Source of the DNA: Chloroflexota bacterium
GTDB lineage: Bacteria > Chloroflexota > Anaerolineae > Anaerolineales > Villigracilaceae
Assembly: GCA_023459215.1 (NCBI GenBank)
Contig: JAEWVF010000042.1
Coordinates: 1 to 8,180 of the forward strand
DNA: 8,180 bases
Direction: 5' to 3'
The translations under genes were made by a program, and so were the position numbers. Position 1 is the stretch's first letter, and every line of letters begins with the position of its first letter. The notes under the pieces were generated by a model. It was not told where the DNA came from, did no database searches, and worked only from the letters and a program-made list of their open reading frames with translations. This document shows, in pieces, positions 4,979 through 8,180 of this stretch.

Positions 4979-5733
4979 GCAATAAATTCCAATAAATGAC
5001 GATTGAAGGTTTCGACCTGGTCGATGGCAGCGGCGTGCCCGGCATTGGGGATGACCACCTGGCGGGCATTGGGGATGGATTTTGCCAGCAAGGTCTGGGC
5101 CGCCGGGGGGACGGTGGAATCGTCCGCGCCGGTGATGACCAGGGTCGGGATATTGATTTCAGCCAGGCGTTTGCGCGAGTCGAACAGTCCCAGGCTGCGC
5201 ATGGCAGCCCGGTAGGCGCGCGGATCGGCGCTGGCGATCAGGGTCTCGGCCATGCGGCGCAATTCAGCATGTTCGGGGTTGGGAAAGACGCGCCGGGCAA
5301 CGATTTTGGCCTGCTGTTCAAGGCCGAGGGTATGAACCACCAGCAGTCGCTGTAAAAAATAAAACCACTGCGAGAAGTTCTTGGGGCGCAAAACGCTAAA
5401 CGTGCTGACCAGCACCAGCTTGCGAACGTGCCGGGGATAATCGAGGGCAAATTGCTGGGCAATGACTCCGCCCATCGAGAGACCGACCAGATGCAGCGGG
5501 GCAATCCCCAAATCGCTGACGAGTTCCGCCAGCAGGACCGCCATGCGCTTGAAGTTCCAGCCGCGCCCATCGTAGGCCGAGCGACCAAAGCCGGGCAGGT
5601 CCGGGGCGATCGGGCGGTAACCGGCTGAGGTCAGGGCATCCAGTTGCAGGGTCCAGGAGGTCGAGTCTGCGCCCAGGCCGTGCAGGAGCAAAACGCCGGG
5701 AGCATCCGGCGAGCCAGGGTCGAGGTAGTGCAT
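4975..5733 (-). CDS. Alpha/beta hydrolase
   Basis: The 252-residue product is a single-domain alpha/beta hydrolase with a complete catalytic set: oxyanion-hole region LLLHGLGAD (15-23), nucleophile elbow GLSMGG with S86, the acidic residue D205 (GADDSTVP), and H233 (NAGHAA). The family includes esterases, lipases, lactonases and C-C bond hydrolases; the sequence does not fix the substrate. There is no signal peptide or membrane segment, so it should be cytoplasmic. The ATG at 5733 has AGGA eight bases upstream, and the protein starts as is usual for the family (YLDPGSPDAPGVLLLHG). A strong terminator lies between it and tatA, so it needs its own promoter, which I cannot identify. The stop codon comes from the palindromic repeat at 4950-4978. 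The GNAT gene follows 43 bases later and may be co-transcribed. Confidence 0.9.
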   Translation of the reverse strand: MHYLDPGSPDAPGVLLLHGLGADSTSWTLQLDALTSAGYRPIAPDLPGFGRSAYDGRGWNFKRMAVLLAELVSDLGIAPLHLVGLSMGGVIAQQFALDYPRHVRKLVLVSTFSVLRPKNFSQWFYFLQRLLVVHTLGLEQQAKIVARRVFPNPEHAELRRMAETLIASADPRAYRAAMRSLGLFDSRKRLAEINIPTLVITGADDSTVPPAAQTLLAKSIPNARQVVIPNAGHAAAIDQVETFNRHLLEFIA

Positions 5734-5748
5734 CGTCTTTATCCTTGT

Positions 5749-5783
5749 AAAAAAGAGTAGGACAAGATGTTCTCTTGTCCTAC
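5749..5783 (-). terminator. Strong Rho-independent terminator of tatA
   Basis: Read on the minus strand, an 11-base perfect stem (GTAGGACAAGA, 5783-5773, with its complement at 5767-5757) has a five-base loop and is followed by CT and six T (5754-5749). It begins four bases after the tatA stop codon and is the clearest terminator in the window. Confidence 0.9.
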
Positions 5784-5787
5784 ATGT

Positions 5788-5979
5788 TTATTTTGGTTCG
5801 ATGTTGCCCTGGTCATCCTGGGCCTGCTCATCCTTCTTTTCGGTCAGGCTGTCACGGAAGGATTTCAGCCCGGAACCAAGCTCGCCAAGGATTTTCCCGA
5901 AGCGGCCGGGGCCAAACAGGATGATGATAATCACCAGGATAATCAGAAGTTCAGGGACGCCAAGTCCAAATACGCGCAT
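5788..5979 (-). CDS. tatA: Sec-independent protein translocase subunit TatA/TatE
   Basis: The 63-residue product is a TatA-type subunit of the twin-arginine translocase, which exports folded proteins across the cytoplasmic membrane and needs TatC as receptor. It has the expected order: a short N-terminus, one transmembrane helix (about 9-22, PELLIILVIIIILFG), the FGPGRFG hinge (22-28), an amphipathic helix (about 28-45) and a charged, flexible tail. The tail is short, but within the range for TatA/E proteins. The ATG has a strong AAGGAG (5991-5986) six bases upstream. A TATAAT sits further upstream and a strong terminator follows, so it is a single-gene unit; no tatC lies nearby, so the other Tat parts must be encoded elsewhere. 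TatA versus TatB cannot be told with full certainty, but the hinge and short tail favour TatA. Confidence 0.92.
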   Translation of the reverse strand: MRVFGLGVPELLIILVIIIILFGPGRFGKILGELGSGLKSFRDSLTEKKDEQAQDDQGNIEPK

Positions 5980-6007
5980 TTTTTACTCCTTCACAGTAGA
6001 TAACCCG

Positions 6008-6013
6008 ATTATA
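6008..6013 (-). promoter_or_regulatory. Probable -10 box of the tatA promoter
   Basis: A perfect TATAAT on the minus strand lies 28 bases before the tatA start, in the 87-base gap after fabH. The place 17 bases upstream reads GTGTTA, a poor -35 match, so the promoter is moderate or uses an activator. Confidence 0.5.
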
Positions 6014-6066
6014 CCCGTCACAGCCGTAAATAACACTCTTTTGGGCCGATTTCGGGCAGCGCGTTA

Positions 6067-7173
6067 TCAGGCCCGGCGGCCAAAAATGATGCCTTCGATG
6101 ACGCGACCGATGCGGCGCAGGAAGGAGCGGATGGGCGCGACCCAGGGGAACCATTCGGGCTTGACGACGCGGCGGGTGGCCTGCAACGGGCCGGTCCACT
6201 CGGCGGCCAGCGCGCCCCAGGTCAGGCCAGCGCCGAAACCGACGAAAACCACTTTGTCGCCGGGACGCAGTTTGCCCTGCTGGACGGCTTCCACCGTGGC
6301 AATCGGAATGGAGGCGGTCGAGGTGTTGCCGTAGCGGTCAAGGTTGACCATGAACTTGTCCATCGGCATTTTCAGGCCGCGCGCGGCGGCTTCGATGATG
6401 CGCTGGTTGGCCTGGTGCGGGACAACAATCGCCAGGTCATCGAGTTTCCAGCCAGATTTCTCGACCGCTTCGATGGTAGCCCCGGCCATAACCCGCGTGG
6501 CAAAGCGGAAAACTTCCTTGCCATCCATGTGGATGTAGTGCAGCCCGGTGCGCAGGGTCAGTTCGCTGGTCGGGGTGTGTGAGCCGCCAGCGGGGATGGA
6601 AAGCAAATCGCCGCCGGAACCGTCCGAGTGCATGACCGAGCCATACGCGCCGCCCGGCTTTTCGCTGGCTTGCAGGACAAACGCCCCGGCCCCGTCGCCA
6701 AACAGGATGCAGGTGTTGCGATCCTGCCAGTTGACAAAGCGCGAGAGGGTTTCGGTGCCGATGACGAGCACATTTTTGTTGGCCCCGGCGCGGATGGCCT
6801 GGGAACCCATGTTGAGTGCGTAGATAAAGCCCGAACAGGCCGCAGACAGGTCAAACGCCCCTGCTTTGGTCGCGCCAATCTTGTCCTGGATCAGGCAGGC
6901 CGTGGCCGGGAAGATGTGTTCCGGGGTGGAGGTCGAGCAAATAATCAGATCGAGGTCAGTCGGCAGCAGCCCGGCAACCTTCAGGGCGGCAATCGCCGCC
7001 TCCGCGCCCAGGCTGGCCGAGGACTGGCGTTCGTCGGCCACGCGGCGTTCGCGGATGCCAGTGCGTTCACGAATCCACTCGTCGTTGGTCTCGACCATTT
7101 TGGCTATGTCGTCATTGGTCAGCACCTTCGAAGGTACCGACATCCCCCATCCGGTGATATGTGCGTAAGGCAT
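6067..7173 (-). CDS. fabH: Beta-ketoacyl-ACP synthase III (FabH) with C-terminal extension
   Basis: The 368-residue product is a KAS III, which condenses acetyl-CoA (or a branched acyl-CoA) with malonyl-ACP to start fatty-acid synthesis. The catalytic triad is complete: C113 in DLSAACSGFIYAL, H253 in VVPHQANQRI and N283 in YGNTSTASIP. NDEWIRERTGIRERR (30-44) is a typical FabH stretch. The conserved fold ends near residue 326 (GAGLTWGALAAEW), where the E. coli enzyme of 317 residues stops. About 40 further residues, rich in Arg, Trp and hydrophobic residues, form an unusual tail that may make an amphipathic helix. ATG 7173 has GGAG (7182-7179) five bases upstream. fabF lies 52 bases upstream on the same strand, so the two are probably one operon. 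A related 3-oxoacyl-ACP synthase of secondary metabolism is less likely given this neighbour. Confidence 0.93.
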   Translation of the reverse strand: MPYAHITGWGMSVPSKVLTNDDIAKMVETNDEWIRERTGIRERRVADERQSSASLGAEAAIAALKVAGLLPTDLDLIICSTSTPEHIFPATACLIQDKIGATKAGAFDLSAACSGFIYALNMGSQAIRAGANKNVLVIGTETLSRFVNWQDRNTCILFGDGAGAFVLQASEKPGGAYGSVMHSDGSGGDLLSIPAGGSHTPTSELTLRTGLHYIHMDGKEVFRFATRVMAGATIEAVEKSGWKLDDLAIVVPHQANQRIIEAAARGLKMPMDKFMVNLDRYGNTSTASIPIATVEAVQQGKLRPGDKVVFVGFGAGLTWGALAAEWTGPLQATRRVVKPEWFPWVAPIRSFLRRIGRVIEGIIFGRRA

Positions 7174-7225
7174 AAAAACTCCAATGTTGGCTCAGGAGCG
7201 CAAAATCTCCTGATTTTATTCCAGG

Positions 7226-8180
7226 TTATTCTTCAAACCGGCTGAAAACCAGGGTGGCGTTGTGGCCGCCAAAGCCGAAAGAATTCGACATGACATGCCG
7301 GGGGTTGGCCCGACGCGGCTTATTGGGGATGATATCCAGGTCGCAATCCGGGTCGGGATTGGCGTAGTTGATGGTCGACGGCAGGATGTTGTGCTTGAAG
7401 GTTAGCGTGCAGATCAGGGCTTCCATCGCACCGGCAGCGCCAATCATGTGGCCAGTCATCGATTTGGTCGAAGAAACCGCCACTTTATAAGCCTGCTCGC
7501 CAAAGACTGTTTTGATGGCCGCCGTTTCGGATTTGTCGTTGAGCGGCGTGGATGTGCCGTGGGCGTTAATGTAATCAATATCGGTCACGTTCAGCCCGGC
7601 ATCGGCAATGGCAATCTGCATACATTTGGCCGCGCCAGAACCGTTCTCGGCTGGAGCCGAAACATGATAGGCGTCATCGGTGGTGCCATAGCCCGTAATC
7701 TCAGCCAGGATAGTCGCCCCGCGCGCGCGGGCATGTTCGAGCGATTCAATCACCAGCATGACGCCGCCTTCGCCCATCACAAATCCGTCGCGGGTTTTGT
7801 CGAAGGGCCGCGAGGCGGTCAGCGGGTCGTCGTTGCGGGTCGAGAGCGCGCCCATGACGTTCATCCCGGCGATGGTGATTGGGGTGATGGCCGCTTCCGC
7901 GCCGCCGGCCAACATCACATCCGCCGCGCCGCGCCGAATCATCTCGGTGGCTTCGCCGATGGCGTTGTTGCCGCTAGCGCAGGCCGTTACAACAGCCATG
8001 TTCGGGCCGCGCAGTCCAAGGTGGATGGCGGTCATCCCGGCAGCCGTATCGGTAATCATCATCGGCACCAGGAAGGGGCTGACCCGATCCGGGCCTTTCT
8101 CGGCCAAAACCGCAACCTGCTCGGCTAGCGTGCCGATGCCGCCAATGCCCGAACCGACCACCACCCCAATCCGGTCGCGG
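7226..8180 (-). CDS. fabF: Beta-ketoacyl-ACP synthase II (FabF), N-terminus cut by window edge
   Basis: About 317 residues are visible of an enzyme that is usually near 410 long; the reading frame stays open to the right edge (RDRIG before VVVGSGIGG), so the first roughly 95 residues lie outside the window. KAS II elongates acyl-ACP with malonyl-ACP. The Cys-His-His triad is present: Cys in VVTACASGNN (codon 7981-7979), His in NAHGTSTPLND and His in SMTGHMIGAAGA. The C-terminal NSFGFGGHNATLVF is the standard family ending. The GTG at 8164 lies inside the conserved fold and is not the true start. fabH follows after 52 bases, so the gene pair covers both initiation and elongation condensation. 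The acpP gene that often precedes fabF, if present, would be to the right of the window. Confidence 0.95.
   Translation of the reverse strand, partial: RDRIGVVVGSGIGGIGTLAEQVAVLAEKGPDRVSPFLVPMMITDTAAGMTAIHLGLRGPNMAVVTACASGNNAIGEATEMIRRGAADVMLAGGAEAAITPITIAGMNVMGALSTRNDDPLTASRPFDKTRDGFVMGEGGVMLVIESLEHARARGATILAEITGYGTTDDAYHVSAPAENGSGAAKCMQIAIADAGLNVTDIDYINAHGTSTPLNDKSETAAIKTVFGEQAYKVAVSSTKSMTGHMIGAAGAMEALICTLTFKHNILPSTINYANPDPDCDLDIIPNKPRRANPRHVMSNSFGFGGHNATLVFSRFEE

Noticed and set aside
4932..5069. Longer GNAT reading frame on the minus strand from 5069
   Set aside because: The extra part runs through the perfect palindrome at 4950-4978 and overlaps the end of the hydrolase gene in another frame; GNAT similarity begins at 4931.
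5801..6334. Plus-strand reading frame across tatA and the end of fabH
   Set aside because: It overlaps two well-identified minus-strand genes and their promoter region, and its residue composition is that of a shadow frame.
7448..8128. Plus-strand reading frame opposite fabF
   Set aside because: It has no family features and lies entirely within the strongly conserved fabF gene on the other strand.
1..8180. CRISPR array, tRNA or rRNA genes
   Set aside because: No regularly spaced direct repeats of CRISPR length, and no tRNA-like cloverleaf or rRNA stretch, were seen on either strand.

Overview
The window looks like chromosomal DNA of a GC-rich bacterium, most likely a member of the Chloroflexota (Anaerolineae-like). 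That guess rests on overall gene style, a free-standing short TatA, and intergenic palindromes of the GTAGGGGCGAGCC type that I recall as common in such genomes; it is inference only, with no rRNA or marker gene here to settle it. Most genes are clearly GC-rich (for example about 63% in bases 601-660), while one block in the middle is AT-rich (about 38% in bases 2041-2100).

Layout, left to right. Bases 9-220 hold an imperfect palindromic, MITE-like repeat with no gene. A near-ideal sigma70 promoter with an overlapping perfect palindromic operator (283-317) drives a pirin-family dioxygenase/redox protein (436-1299, +). A hairpin terminator follows, and a Nudix hydrolase (1339-1809, +) starts directly behind it. 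After a degenerate palindromic repeat comes a compact, AT-rich Type II-like restriction-modification pair: a D12-class DNA adenine methyltransferase (1976-2887, +) and an HNH endonuclease with a helix-turn-helix-like N-terminus and an extra zinc finger (2905-3648, +). A terminator closes the pair, and a GyrI-like small-molecule-binding protein (3733-4230, +) begins just after it.

The rest is on the minus strand. Read in the direction of transcription: fabF (KAS II, cut by the right window edge), fabH (KAS III, with an unusual C-terminal tail), tatA with its own promoter and a strong terminator, an alpha/beta hydrolase, and a RimJ/RimL-like GNAT acetyltransferase. fabF and fabH serve fatty-acid synthesis and probably form an operon; tatA belongs to the twin-arginine protein export system; the last two genes are single-enzyme functions without an obvious shared pathway.

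The most notable structural points are a family of short palindromes scattered between genes, two copies of which supply the stop codon of the adjacent gene (the GNAT and the hydrolase); the transferred-looking restriction-modification pair; the consensus promoter/operator in front of the pirin gene; and two genes whose start codons sit 6-7 bases after a -10-like box, suggesting leaderless mRNAs. No tRNA, rRNA, CRISPR array or complete insertion sequence was seen.
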